Assembly: GCF_028475105.1 (NCBI RefSeq) | Contig: NZ_CP116936.1 | Span: 4,773,501 to 4,837,500, forward strand | DNA: 64,000 nt | Direction of reading: 5' to 3' | Origin: Micromonospora sp. LH3U1 | GTDB lineage: Bacteria; Actinomycetota; Actinomycetes; Mycobacteriales; Micromonosporaceae | Shown here: piece by piece, positions 1 through 8,405 of the stretch | How the letters are laid out: the number at the start of each line of letters is the position of its first letter | Position numbering within the stretch: the stretch's first letter is position 1 | The notes under the pieces: model-generated | What the model saw: the letters and a program-made list of their open reading frames with translations, nothing else | What the model was told of the DNA's origin: nothing | The model's database searches: none | Translations under genes and position numbers: made by a program

Positions 1-761
1 GCCGCCGTCGCCACCTCGTCCGGTGCGGGGGTGAACACCTCGTTCACCACCGCGACCTGCGCCGGGTGGATACAGGCCCGGCCGACGAAGCCGAGCCGCC
101 GCAGCGCCATCGTCGACTCGCGCAGCGCGACCAGGTCCCGGAAATCGGTGCTGACCGGCCCCACCGGAGGCTCGATGCCGACCGCCGCGCTGGCCAGCAC
201 CACCTGCGAGCGGACGAAGAGCAGTTCCCGCTCGTCCGGCCCGAGCGTGACACCGAGGTCGGCGCGCAGGTCCGCCTCGCCGAGTTGCAGCCGCCGTACC
301 CGGGGTGCGCGGGCGATGTCGAGGACCGCGACCACGGCCGCCGCCGACTCCAGCAGCGGCACCACGGGGGTCGTGCCCACCAGCGACCCGGCCGCCGACT
401 CGGCCACGCCGAGCACCTCGTCCAGGGCGACCAGTTCGGCGGCGGACTCGGCCTTCGCCACACAGAGCCCGGCGAGCCCCGGCCCCACGACGGTCGCCGC
501 GTCGACGTGGCCCAACCGGCCCGGGTTGATCCGCACCCACCAGGCGACCCCGGGTGGTGCGGAGCGCAGGAAGGCGGCGACCGCCGAGCGGGCGGCGTCC
601 TTGCCGGCCTGCGGCACCGCGTCCTCCAGGTCGACGATCACCGCGTCCGCGCCGCGCCCCGCCGCCTTGGCCAGCTTGTCGGGCGCGTCCCCGGGCACGT
701 ACAGGTACGACCTCAACGGCTTCGGGCCCTTCCGCTCGACAACGTCCGGCGATGCGGCCAT
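1..761 (-). CDS. HpcH/HpaI aldolase / CitE-type CoA-ester lyase (partial)
   Basis: The gene reads leftward from an ATG at 761 and runs off the left edge, so only about 253 N-terminal residues are present. The start of the protein (KPLRSYLYVPGDAPDKL), then VIVDLEDAVP, RINP, PLLESA and IHPAQVAVVNEVF, are hallmarks of the CitE/HpcH TIM-barrel family, which cleaves or forms beta-hydroxyacyl-CoA or acid bonds such as citramalyl-CoA. The metal-binding Glu/Asp positions of the family are visible. It is divergent from the membrane protein at 818 and shares the regulated intergenic region containing the operator at 773-789. In context it may release acetyl-CoA or pyruvate units at the end of the catabolic route; the actual substrate is unknown. 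Confidence 0.8.
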   Translation of the reverse strand, partial: MAASPDVVERKGPKPLRSYLYVPGDAPDKLAKAAGRGADAVIVDLEDAVPQAGKDAARSAVAAFLRSAPPGVAWWVRINPGRLGHVDAATVVGPGLAGLCVAKAESAAELVALDEVLGVAESAAGSLVGTTPVVPLLESAAAVVAVLDIARAPRVRRLQLGEADLRADLGVTLGPDERELLFVRSQVVLASAAVGIEPPVGPVSTDFRDLVALRESTMALRRLGFVGRACIHPAQVAVVNEVFTPAPDEVATA

Positions 762-772
762 TGTTTCGACTG

Positions 773-789
773 CGAATACAGTGTTTCCA
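773..789. promoter_or_regulatory. IclR-type palindromic operator, copy 1 (degenerate)
   Basis: CGAATACAGTGTTTCCA has a perfect right half-site (GTTTCCA) and a 4/7 left half-site relative to TGGAAAC-NNN-GTTTCCA. It lies 11 bp upstream of the divergent CitE-like start at 761 and 29 bp upstream of the start at 818, so one site could control both directions. The string ACAGTGTTTCCAT recurs at 35074. Confidence 0.6.
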
Positions 790-817
790 TTGGTGGTCGA
801 GACGTCAAGGAGGCTTC

Positions 818-1525
818 ATGGGACCGCACCCGTACGGCTGGTGGATTCTGCTGCACATCGTGCTCTTCGTCTTCTGGCTGGGCGGAGATCTCGGGGTCTT
901 CTGGTCGAGCCGGTTCGTCCTCAAGCCTGATCTCACGCCAGCCGCCCGGGCCACCGCACTGAAGATCATGAGCGGGCTCGACCTGGGGCCCAAGATCTGC
1001 CTGGTGCTCTTCCTGCCCAGCGGCGTCACGCTGATGGCGCTGGACCCGCACGGCGCGCGGGTCTTCGGGATCAACCCGTTCGGCTGGCCGATCGTCGCGC
1101 TGGTCTGGGTGTTCGCGACGGCGTGGCTGGCCGCCACGATCTCCGACCACCACCGCCCCGGCCACCTCCGGTGGGTACGCCGGGCGGACTGGACGGTCCG
1201 GATCGTGCTGATCGCCGGGCTGGCCGGGACCGCGCTCTACACGCTCTTCGCCCCTGCACCGTTCGGCGTGGACACCAACCCGAGGTGGCTGGGCGGCAAG
1301 ATCCTGCTCTACAGCGTCGCGATCGCCTGCGGACTGGGCATCCGGCTCACCCTGCGCCCGTTCGGACCGGCCTTCGGCACCCTGATGACGACCGGCTCCA
1401 CGCCGGAGGTGGAGCGCACGATGCGGCGGGCGATCGACGGCTGCCTACCCTACGTATGGGGCATCTGGGGCAGCGTGCTCGCGGCCGCGGCGCTCGGCGT
1501 GCTGAAGCCGCTCGCGGCGCTGTGA
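818..1525 (+). CDS. Integral membrane protein, unknown function
   Basis: 235 residues with about six hydrophobic segments. The first is WWILLHIVLFVFWLGGDLGVF, with polar and charged linkers between the rest. The ATG at 818 is preceded by AGGAGG at 809; longer in-frame extensions upstream run through the operator and antisense to the CitE-like gene and were rejected. The layout of several helices with conserved His residues (LLHIV, SDHHR) recalls CopD/cytochrome-b-like membrane proteins, but I do not recognise a specific family. Being divergently paired with the CitE-like gene and carrying the operator, it is probably part of the same regulon, possibly in electron transfer or transport. Confidence 0.75.
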   Translation: MGPHPYGWWILLHIVLFVFWLGGDLGVFWSSRFVLKPDLTPAARATALKIMSGLDLGPKICLVLFLPSGVTLMALDPHGARVFGINPFGWPIVALVWVFATAWLAATISDHHRPGHLRWVRRADWTVRIVLIAGLAGTALYTLFAPAPFGVDTNPRWLGGKILLYSVAIACGLGIRLTLRPFGPAFGTLMTTGSTPEVERTMRRAIDGCLPYVWGIWGSVLAAAALGVLKPLAAL

Positions 1526-1539
1526 CCCGGGCAGGTCGG

Positions 1540-2361
1540 TCAGGCGCCGCTGTAGCCGAGCTGAGCGGAGATCCGGCCGGTCGCCTCCAGTAGCGACTTC
1601 GCCAGCTCGGGCGAGTCCGGCTTGAACCGCCCCACCGGCCCGGCCACGCTGACGACCGCCACCACGTGCCCGTCGTGGTCGTAGACCGGTGCCGCAATCG
1701 ACGTCGCGCCGGGCTGGCGTTCGCCGCGCGAGGTGGCATAGCCGCGTTTGCGGATGGCCGCCAACTCCTTGCGCAGCTTCGCAGGGTCGGTGATGGTGCG
1801 GTCGGTGACCTCGACGAGCCGGTGCCGCTCCAGGTAGGCGTCGAACTCGTCCTCGGCGACGAAGGCCAGGAACGCCTTGGACGAACTGCCGGCGTGCAGC
1901 GGGTACGGGATGCCGATGTTGACGTCCAGCCGCAACTCGTGCTCGGGCACCACCTGGTCGACATACAGCCGGGTGTCGCCCCGGCGCAGCGACAGCGTGG
2001 CGGTCTCGCCCGTCTCGGCCGCCAGCGCGCGCAGCTCCGGTCCGGCCATCGCGCGCAGGTCGGTGCGGGCCAGGTAGGCCCGGCCGAGCGTGACGGCCGC
2101 GTGGCCCAGTGCGTAGCGACGGGTGCTCGGGTCGACAATGATCAGATCCCGGCTGCGCAGCGCCGTGAGGATGCGGTGCACGGCGGCCTTGGTCAGGCCC
2201 AGCGCGGTCGCGATCTCGGTGACGCCCAGGTCCGGTCGTCCGCTGCGCCCGAAGTAGAGCAGCACGTCCATCGCCCGCTCGACCGCCGCGATCGAGCGGG
2301 ACTGGCCGTCGCCGTCCTCCGCAACGGCCGGTGCCGTCGCCGCGGATGTCCGACTGGTCAT
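1540..2361 (-). CDS. IclR-family transcriptional regulator
   Basis: 273 residues. An N-terminal winged helix-turn-helix (about residues 22-95; VTEIATALGLTKAAVHRIL is the recognition region) is followed by the IclR effector-binding domain (about 110-270, with LYVDQVVPEHELRL and AGATSIAAPVYD-like segments typical of the family). It is the only regulator within the first 36 kb and lies beside the repeated TGGAAAC-NNN-GTTTCCA palindrome, a form resembling known IclR-family (e.g. KdgR-type) operators. I infer that it binds these sites and that an aromatic or organic-acid-like intermediate is the effector. It may be autoregulated through the weak site at 2433-2449. Confidence 0.9.
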   Translation of the reverse strand: MTSRTSAATAPAVAEDGDGQSRSIAAVERAMDVLLYFGRSGRPDLGVTEIATALGLTKAAVHRILTALRSRDLIIVDPSTRRYALGHAAVTLGRAYLARTDLRAMAGPELRALAAETGETATLSLRRGDTRLYVDQVVPEHELRLDVNIGIPYPLHAGSSSKAFLAFVAEDEFDAYLERHRLVEVTDRTITDPAKLRKELAAIRKRGYATSRGERQPGATSIAAPVYDHDGHVVAVVSVAGPVGRFKPDSPELAKSLLEATGRISAQLGYSGA

Positions 2362-2432
2362 GGGTGGGCCTCCACAGCACTGTTCGTTTTTGTCCGGTCT
2401 CCAGAGCAGTGTAGGTCGCGCGATTCCACCTA

Positions 2433-2449
2433 GCGAAACGGCGTGTCCG
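2433..2449. promoter_or_regulatory. Weak IclR-type operator upstream of the regulator
   Basis: GCGAAACGGCGTGTCCG matches 10 of 14 conserved positions of TGGAAAC-NNN-GTTTCCA. It lies 72 bp upstream of the regulator start and could mediate autoregulation. The match is weak enough to be chance. Confidence 0.3.
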
Positions 2450-2481
2450 GAGTGTCGCCGGCCGCCCGGACCAAACGACGG

Positions 2482-2511
2482 TTGACACGGGACACCACCC
2501 CTCGTTACGTT
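2482..2511 (+). promoter_or_regulatory. Promoter of the flavin reductase-ALDH operon
   Basis: TTGACA at 2482-2487 and TACGTT at 2506-2511 are separated by 18 bp. The operator at 2514-2530 immediately follows, covering the expected transcription start, which suits repression by the adjacent IclR protein. Confidence 0.6.
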
Positions 2512-2513
2512 TC

Positions 2514-2530
2514 TGGTAACGGCGTTTCCT
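2514..2530. promoter_or_regulatory. IclR-type operator, copy 2
   Basis: TGGTAACGGCGTTTCCT matches 6/7 in each half-site of the consensus. Additional half-site-like GTTTC/GAAAC elements flank it (2509-2513 and 2535-2539), suggesting a possible double site. It sits between the -10 and the GTG start at 2554. Confidence 0.75.
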
Positions 2531-2553
2531 GATGCGAAACGGAGAGCCTGTCA

Positions 2554-3507
2554 GTGTCGGTCGAAAGCATCACGTTCCGCTCGGCCCTCGCCCAATGGCC
2601 CAGCGGCGTCGGTGTCGTGACCACGGTCGTCGACGGCCGGCCGCACGGCATGACCGCGAGCTCGTTCTCCTCGGTCAGCCTCAACCCGCCGCTGGTCTCC
2701 GTCTGCCTGGGCGTCCACCTTCCCAGCCACGCCCTGGTGGAGCGGGCCGGCGTCTTCGCGATCAGCTTTCTCGGCAAGGGTCAGGCCGGCATCGGCCAGC
2801 GCTTCGCCGGCATGCGTCCCGAGGTCACCGACCGCTTCGCCGGGCTGGACTGGGCGCACGCCGAGACCGGCTGCCCGGTCCTGGCCAACGCGACCGCCTG
2901 GCTGGACTGCCGGGTCGTGCACGCCTATCCCGGCGGCGACCACACGATCTTCGTCGGCGAGGTGCTCGCGGCCAGCACCCCCCGGGTCGGCGCCCCGCTG
3001 CTGTTCCACTCCAGCGCGTGGAGTCAACTCGCCGACCCGCTGCCGGAGAAGATCGACATCGCGATCGGGGGCCGACTCTCCCGCCTGCGCGCGAACACCC
3101 TGGTGACGGCCGGCTTCACGGTGCGGGCAACCCCCGGCCCGCTGATCGCCGACGCCTTCCGGCCCGGCGGCGAGGATGCCACCCTCGCCGAGCTGGACCA
3201 GTTGCTGCGTGCCGGGCACACCGCCGTCACCCTGGTCGAGGAGGCCGACGCCAGCCCGGTGCAGGTGCGAGCCGTGCTCGCCGACGCCACGGTACGCGCC
3301 CGCCGCGCCTCACTCCGGGTGCGGCTGCGGCCCCAGCGCGGGCTCGGCCTGGTCAACGCCATGGTCGCGATGAAGAGCGGCGTCACCGGCTTCGACACCA
3401 CCCTCAGCGGTCGAGCGAGCGCCCTGCGCACCCGCGACCTGGTCTTTCTCGCCCGGCAACTCGGGGTGTCCTGTCCCCGGCTCCCCGCCAACAAACCAGA
3501 GGAGTGA
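2554..3507 (+). CDS. Flavin reductase domain fused to an HMGL-like C-terminal domain
   Basis: 317 residues from a GTG preceded by GGAGAG. Residues about 5-165 are a flavin reductase (HpaC/NTA-type split barrel: FRSALAQWPSGVGVVTT, GMTASSFSSVSLNPPLVSVCL, F.ISFLGKGQ), which supplies reduced FMN/FAD to a partner monooxygenase. Residues about 185-317 resemble part of an HMG-CoA-lyase/DRE-TIM barrel (GLVNAMVAMKSGVTGFDTTL, then RTRDLVFLARQLGV), but only a fragment without an obvious complete metal site. The fusion is unusual. It is first in a six-gene operon and directly precedes the acyl-CoA-dehydrogenase-like flavoprotein, the likely oxygenase partner. Confidence 0.75.
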   Translation: MSVESITFRSALAQWPSGVGVVTTVVDGRPHGMTASSFSSVSLNPPLVSVCLGVHLPSHALVERAGVFAISFLGKGQAGIGQRFAGMRPEVTDRFAGLDWAHAETGCPVLANATAWLDCRVVHAYPGGDHTIFVGEVLAASTPRVGAPLLFHSSAWSQLADPLPEKIDIAIGGRLSRLRANTLVTAGFTVRATPGPLIADAFRPGGEDATLAELDQLLRAGHTAVTLVEEADASPVQVRAVLADATVRARRASLRVRLRPQRGLGLVNAMVAMKSGVTGFDTTLSGRASALRTRDLVFLARQLGVSCPRLPANKPEE

Positions 3508-3512
3508 CCCAC

Positions 3513-4790
3513 ATGTCCACCGGCGGACGGCTCATCGACGACCTCACCCCGGCCGAGCAGGATCGCGCGGCCCGAGTGGAGAAGGTGCTGCCCGCGCTGC
3601 GGGCCGCCGCCGCGCAGGCCGACGCCGACGGGGTGTTCCCCGCCGCGCACGTCGCGCTGCTGCGCGATGCCGGGCTGCTCGGCCTGGTGGTTCCGCAGGA
3701 GTACGGCGGTCTCGGCGGCGGCCTGCGTGACCTCGCCGCCGCCACCTTCGCCATGGGCAGCGCGTGCCCGTCGACGGCGTTGGCCTTCTTCTTCCACAAC
3801 ACCAGCGCCTCCCGGGGCCTGCTGCCGCTGGAGGCGATCGAGCGCGGCCTCTTCGACGACGCCGACGTCCCCGCCGTGCAGGCCTTCGCCGAGAAGGTGC
3901 TGACCCGGATGGCTGGTGGGGTGTGGCTGGCCAACTTCGCCAGCGAGGCGGTGAAGAGTTCATCGGCCAACATCGCCATCTCCACCACCGCCACGCCGGC
4001 GAGCCGCGACGGCGTCGACGGCTGGTCGCTCACCGGCGAGAAGTCGTTCGGCTGCGCCACCGGCGTCGCCGACACCTACCTGGTCACCGCCCGGCTCGCC
4101 GGGCACGAGACGGCGGACGGGCTGGCCCTGTTCCTGGTCCCCCGCGATGCCGCCGGGGTCGCCTCACGGCCGGCCTGGGACGGCATCGGCATGCGCGGCT
4201 CGGCCAACCACGGCATCCGGCTCGACGACGTCTTCATACCGGCCGACGAGGCGCTCACCGTGCCCGGCGCGTTCGTGAAGATGTTGCAGTGCAGTCGGGG
4301 CAGCTTCGTCGGCAACCAGCTGGCCATCACGGCGGTCTACGTCGGTGCGGCGCAGAGTGTCTACGACGACACGCTGACCAGTCTCACCCAGAAGACCTTC
4401 GCCGACACCGGTCGGCCGATTGCGGAGAGCCCCATGCACCAGGTGATCATCGGCACCATGACGGAACGGTTGGAGACGGCGTACCTCTGGCTGCGCCGCC
4501 AGTTGCTGCTGGAGACCAGTGAGCCGCCGCTGCGCCCGCACGCCGAGGTCTACCGGCAGTGGCGGTTGGCCAAGGGCTCGATCTGCGAGGCGTGCTTCGA
4601 CGTGGCGGTCGGCGCGCTCAAGGCGTCCGGCACGTCCGGTGCCACCATGAACGGGTCCGTCGGCCGGGCGCTGCGCGATCTGGCGATGGGACTGGTGATG
4701 ACGTTCCCGCCGGAGCGCGGCCGGTTGGAGGCGGCCAGTTCGGTGACCAGCGACCGGTCCAACGACCTGTTCGCGGCGGTGGCCGGGTGA
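3513..4790 (+). CDS. Acyl-CoA dehydrogenase-family flavoprotein (possible FADH2-dependent monooxygenase)
   Basis: 425 residues; ATG at 3513 right after the reductase gene. Acyl-CoA dehydrogenase fold in order: N-terminal helical domain with LLRDAGLLGLVVPQEYGGLG, middle beta domain (WSLTGEKSFGCATG, GIGMRGSANHGIRLDDVFIP) and C-terminal helical domain. Members paired with a flavin reductase often act as two-component hydroxylases (DszC/HsaA-type) rather than CoA-ester dehydrogenases. I favour that because of the adjacent reductase, but a true dehydrogenase cannot be excluded. The stop overlaps the next gene's GTG. Confidence 0.8.
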   Translation: MSTGGRLIDDLTPAEQDRAARVEKVLPALRAAAAQADADGVFPAAHVALLRDAGLLGLVVPQEYGGLGGGLRDLAAATFAMGSACPSTALAFFFHNTSASRGLLPLEAIERGLFDDADVPAVQAFAEKVLTRMAGGVWLANFASEAVKSSSANIAISTTATPASRDGVDGWSLTGEKSFGCATGVADTYLVTARLAGHETADGLALFLVPRDAAGVASRPAWDGIGMRGSANHGIRLDDVFIPADEALTVPGAFVKMLQCSRGSFVGNQLAITAVYVGAAQSVYDDTLTSLTQKTFADTGRPIAESPMHQVIIGTMTERLETAYLWLRRQLLLETSEPPLRPHAEVYRQWRLAKGSICEACFDVAVGALKASGTSGATMNGSVGRALRDLAMGLVMTFPPERGRLEAASSVTSDRSNDLFAAVAG

Positions 4791-6280
4791 CCCAGCCGGA
4801 CCTGCCCGATCTCGCCGACCTGGTCGACGGGGTCTGGACGCCCAGCGACACACCGCTCGGATTCGACCTGGAGGATCCGGCGACCGGGGCGGTGCGGCGA
4901 CCCGCTGCCGGCACGCCGCCGCACCGGATCGAGGCCGCCGTCGCCGCCGCGTCGGCGGCGCACGAGGCCGGGAGCTGGGCCGCGCTACCGGCCCCTGATC
5001 GCGCCGACGTACTGGACTCCGTCGCCGAGGCGGTCGAGGGCGTCGCGGCCGAGATCTGCGTGCTGGAGTCGGCGACCACCGGCGTGCCGATCCGGCAGAC
5101 CACACCGCTGGGCGTGATCCTCGGCGGCTCGTTCCGGCTGGCCGCCGCCCAGCTACGGCAGGGCCCGCAGAGCCAGGAGTTCCAGCGCGAGGACGGCCGG
5201 ATCGCGTACGCCGAACGACTGCCCTGGGGTCCGGCCGCCTGTGTGGTGCCGTGGAACGCGCCCGCGCCGATGGCCGCGCACAAGGTCGCGAACGCGCTCG
5301 CCGCGGGCTGCCCCACGATCCTCAAGCCCAGCGAGTACGCCCCGCACGGCAGCCAACGGCTCGCCGCCGTCGTCGGGGCCACGCTCGCCGCCGCCGGCGT
5401 GCCGGCCGGGGTGTTCCAGCTCGTGCACGGCGGGGCCGAGGCCGGTGCGGCCCTGGTCGGCGATCCCCGGATCCGGGCGGTCTCCTTCACCGGCGGGCTC
5501 GCCGCCGGGCGGGCGGTCGCGGCGGCCTGCGCCTACGACATCAAGCCGGTGCAGCTCGAGCTCGGCGGCAACAACCCGCTGGTCGTGCTCCCCGACGCCG
5601 ACGTCGCCGATGTCGCCCGGGCCGCGGTCGACCTGCTCAGCACCCTCAACGGGCAGTGGTGCCGGGCGCTGGGTCGGCTGATCGTGCCCGCCGACCGGCA
5701 CGACGAGATCGTCGCCGCGATCGCTGACCGGCTCGCCGGCCTGGTCGCCGGCGCGCCGTTGGACCCCGCGACCGACCTCGGTCCGCTGGTGCACTCCCGG
5801 CACCTGGCCCGGGTGGTGGCCGCCCGCGACGACCTGCTGGCCCACGGCGGAACCGCGGTCACCGGCACCACGCTGCCGGCGGCCGGGCCGCTGGCCGGCG
5901 GGAACTTCCTCGCCCCGACGCTGGTCACCGGCGTCGCCGCCGCGCACACCGGCGACGAGATCTTCGGGCCCGTGGCGGCGGTGCACCCGTACGCCACCGT
6001 CGACGAGGCGGTGGCGCTGGCCAACGGCACGTCGTACGGGCTGGAGGCGTACGTGCTCGGCGCGGACGAGGAGGCCGCGCTGGCCGTGGCCCGCCGGATC
6101 CGGGCCGGTGAGGTCAAGGTCAACGGCTCCTCGGTGCTCAGCCTGCACCTGTTCAGCCCGCGCCCGGCGTTCGGGCTGTCCGGGTACGGCGAGGAGGGCA
6201 CCGCCGAGACCCTGCGGTTCTTCACCAACCCGCGGGTCGTCGGCGTCGAGGGCGGCTTCGCGCTGCACGGCCGGTCATGA
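4787..6280 (+). CDS. Aldehyde dehydrogenase (NAD(P)+)
   Basis: 497 residues. GTG at 4787 overlaps the preceding stop (GTGA). ALDH superfamily: PWNAPAPMAAHKVANALAAG nucleotide-binding start, SFTGG, LELGGNNP with the general-base Glu, catalytic Cys at about 292 in NGQWCRALGRL, and EIFGPVAAVHPY. All catalytic residues are present. It oxidises an aldehyde to an acid; the aldehyde is unknown. It is translationally coupled to the lyase downstream by ATGA. Confidence 0.85.
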   Translation: MTQPDLPDLADLVDGVWTPSDTPLGFDLEDPATGAVRRPAAGTPPHRIEAAVAAASAAHEAGSWAALPAPDRADVLDSVAEAVEGVAAEICVLESATTGVPIRQTTPLGVILGGSFRLAAAQLRQGPQSQEFQREDGRIAYAERLPWGPAACVVPWNAPAPMAAHKVANALAAGCPTILKPSEYAPHGSQRLAAVVGATLAAAGVPAGVFQLVHGGAEAGAALVGDPRIRAVSFTGGLAAGRAVAAACAYDIKPVQLELGGNNPLVVLPDADVADVARAAVDLLSTLNGQWCRALGRLIVPADRHDEIVAAIADRLAGLVAGAPLDPATDLGPLVHSRHLARVVAARDDLLAHGGTAVTGTTLPAAGPLAGGNFLAPTLVTGVAAAHTGDEIFGPVAAVHPYATVDEAVALANGTSYGLEAYVLGADEEAALAVARRIRAGEVKVNGSSVLSLHLFSPRPAFGLSGYGEEGTAETLRFFTNPRVVGVEGGFALHGRS

Positions 6281-7200
6281 CCCCAGGCGAGACCGCCCCG
6301 GCGCAGGCTTCGCCCCCGATCACGGCCGGCGGCGCGGCGACCGCACGCCCGGCCGACGTGCTGCGGGCGCTGCTGGGCGGCGCCTCGCCGGTGCACGCCC
6401 CCGGCGTACACGACCCGCTCACCGCCGCGCTGGCCGCCGAGGCCGGGCACCGCGTCGCGCACCTGTCCGGTGCGGTCTGCGCCGCGGTCGAGCTGGGCCT
6501 TCCCGACCTGGGATACCTGCACGGCACACACGTCGCGGAGCGGGCCGCGCGGCTGGTCCCGGCGCTGGCCGGCGTGCCGCTGATCGCCGACGCGGACACC
6601 GGCTACGGCAATCCGCTGCACGCGGTCTGGACCGCCCAGCGGTACGCGGCGGCCGGCGTCGCCGGGCTGCACCTGGAGGACCAGGTCAGCCCGAAGCGCT
6701 GCGGCCACCTGGCCGGCAAGGAGCTGTTGGACATCGCGGGTGCGACGGCGAAGATCCGGGCGATCGCCGAGGCGGGCACCGGCCTGGTGCTGATCGCCCG
6801 CACCGACGCCTACTCGGTGGCCGGCCTCGACGAGGCGATCGAGCGGGCCGGCCGGTTCGCCGACGCCGGCGCCGACGCGGTCTTCCTGGAGGGTGTGGAC
6901 ACCGCCGAGGAGTTGGCGGCGGTGCGTACCGCGCTGCCCGGCGTACCCCTGGTGGTTAATCGCTCGGAGGCGGCTGGTGTGCGCGCCTTCCCGCCCGACG
7001 ACTCGCTCGGCGCGCTCGGGGTCCGGGTCGTGCTGCACCCGGTCGCGCCGATGCTGGCCGCGCTGCGCGCGGCTGCCGCCGCCTACGCCGCGATCGGCCG
7101 GGACGGTCACGCCGACGCGGTGCCCCGGCTCGCCTGGTCGTCGTTCACCGCGCTGGTCGGCCAGGACGATGCGCTGACTCTCGATCGGAGGTACGCCTGA
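6277..7200 (+). CDS. Isocitrate lyase / PEP mutase-family C-C lyase
   Basis: 307 residues; ATG at 6277 overlaps the ALDH stop. Superfamily features: HAPGVHDPLTAALA, metal-binding DADTGYG (about 105-111), LHLEDQ (Glu 134) and the active-site loop KRCGH at about 140-144. That loop signature is found in methylisocitrate lyase, 2,3-dimethylmalate lyase and 2-methylcitrate-pathway relatives. It probably splits a substituted malate-type acid into two smaller acids. In this operon a methyl- or dimethyl-malate from pyrrole or aliphatic breakdown is an attractive but unproven substrate. Confidence 0.8.
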   Translation: MTPGETAPAQASPPITAGGAATARPADVLRALLGGASPVHAPGVHDPLTAALAAEAGHRVAHLSGAVCAAVELGLPDLGYLHGTHVAERAARLVPALAGVPLIADADTGYGNPLHAVWTAQRYAAAGVAGLHLEDQVSPKRCGHLAGKELLDIAGATAKIRAIAEAGTGLVLIARTDAYSVAGLDEAIERAGRFADAGADAVFLEGVDTAEELAAVRTALPGVPLVVNRSEAAGVRAFPPDDSLGALGVRVVLHPVAPMLAALRAAAAAYAAIGRDGHADAVPRLAWSSFTALVGQDDALTLDRRYA

Positions 7201-8405
7201 TGCACGTGCTGATCGCCGGAGCGGGGCCGGTCGGGCTGACCGCGGCGCTCGCGCTGGCCCGCCGGGGCTGCGAGGTGACCGTGCTGGAGGCCGGTGACGA
7301 CCTCGCCGCCGAGTCCCGTGCCTCCACGTTCCACCCGCCGACGCTGGAGATGCTCGACGCGTTGGGGGTCGGCGCGGACCTGTTGGCGCGCGGGCTGGTG
7401 GCGCCGACGTTCGCCTACCGGGATCGCCGGGAGGGACTGATCGCGGAGCTGGACCTCTCGGTGCTCGCCGAGGACACCCCGTACCCGTACCGGGTGCAGT
7501 GCGAGCAGTCCAAGCTGTGCGTGATCCTGCTGGCGCACCTGGCCGGGCAACCGACGGCCCGGGTCCGCTTCGGTTGGCCGGTCGACTCGGTACGACAGGC
7601 CGCGGATCAGGCCGACAGCGGTGTGGTCGCGGTCGCCGAGGACGGCCGGGAGGTGGCCGGCGACTGGCTGATCGCGGCCGACGGCGCCAGTTCGGCGGTA
7701 CGGCGGGCGCTGGAGTTGCCGTTCGACGGGATCACCTACCCCGAACGGTTCCTGGTGGCCTCCACCGACGAGGACCTGCCAGTGCTGCTCGGCCCGCTGG
7801 CGTACGTCAACTACGTCTTCGACCCGGTCGAGTGGTCGGTGCTGCTGCGCACGCCGGACCACTGGCGGGTGCTGCTGCCCACCCCCGAGGACACCCCTGA
7901 CGCGCACGAGCTGGGCCGGCTCGACGGGCGGCTGCGGGCGATCGCCGATCCGGGCCGGCCGTGGCGGGTGGCGCACGCGAGTTTGTACCGGGTGCACCAG
8001 CGGGTCGCCGCGACGTTCCGGCAGGGGCGGGTGCTGCTGGCCGGCGACGCCGCGCACGTCAACAACCCGCTCGGTGGGCTGGGCATGAACTCGGGCATCC
8101 ACGACGCGGTCGCCTACGCGCAGGTGCTGGCCTCGGGCCGCCCAGCACCGGACGGCGGGGAGTTGGACCGGGCGGTGACGGCGGTGGCCGACGAGCGGCG
8201 CCGGATCGCCCTGACCTACGTGCAGGAGGTCTCCGACCAGAACTACCGCCGGATGCGGGCCACCGATCCGCAGTTACGGTCCGCGCATCTGGCCAGTCTG
8301 CGCGCGCTGGCCGAGGATCCGAAGGCGGCCCGCGCGTATCTGCTGCGCAGCTCCATGATCGCAGCACTGCGGCCCGACGCCGGACAGTCGGTGGCACGGG
8401 CATGA
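7200..8405 (+). CDS. Class A FAD-dependent monooxygenase
   Basis: 401 residues; ATG at 7200 overlaps the preceding TGA by one base. It has the PHBH-fold landmarks GAGPVGLTAALALARRG (GxGxxG), a DG motif within WLIAADGASSAVRRAL, and GDAAHVNNPLGGLGMNSGIHDA (second FAD motif). It uses NAD(P)H and O2 to hydroxylate an aromatic or heteroaromatic ring. It lacks the C-terminal thioredoxin-like extension of the phenol hydroxylase type. Position between a lyase and an ALDH supports a role in ring oxidation before cleavage. Confidence 0.85.
   Translation: MHVLIAGAGPVGLTAALALARRGCEVTVLEAGDDLAAESRASTFHPPTLEMLDALGVGADLLARGLVAPTFAYRDRREGLIAELDLSVLAEDTPYPYRVQCEQSKLCVILLAHLAGQPTARVRFGWPVDSVRQAADQADSGVVAVAEDGREVAGDWLIAADGASSAVRRALELPFDGITYPERFLVASTDEDLPVLLGPLAYVNYVFDPVEWSVLLRTPDHWRVLLPTPEDTPDAHELGRLDGRLRAIADPGRPWRVAHASLYRVHQRVAATFRQGRVLLAGDAAHVNNPLGGLGMNSGIHDAVAYAQVLASGRPAPDGGELDRAVTAVADERRRIALTYVQEVSDQNYRRMRATDPQLRSAHLASLRALAEDPKAARAYLLRSSMIAALRPDAGQSVARA

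Noticed and set aside
554..817. Upstream extension of the membrane protein at 818
   Set aside because: Arg/Pro-rich, antisense to the CitE-like gene and passing through the operator; ATG 818 has AGGAGG.
2362..2432. A further strong operator directly before the IclR start
   Set aside because: Only loosely similar T-rich sequence (TGTTCGTTTTTGTCC); half-sites do not match the consensus.
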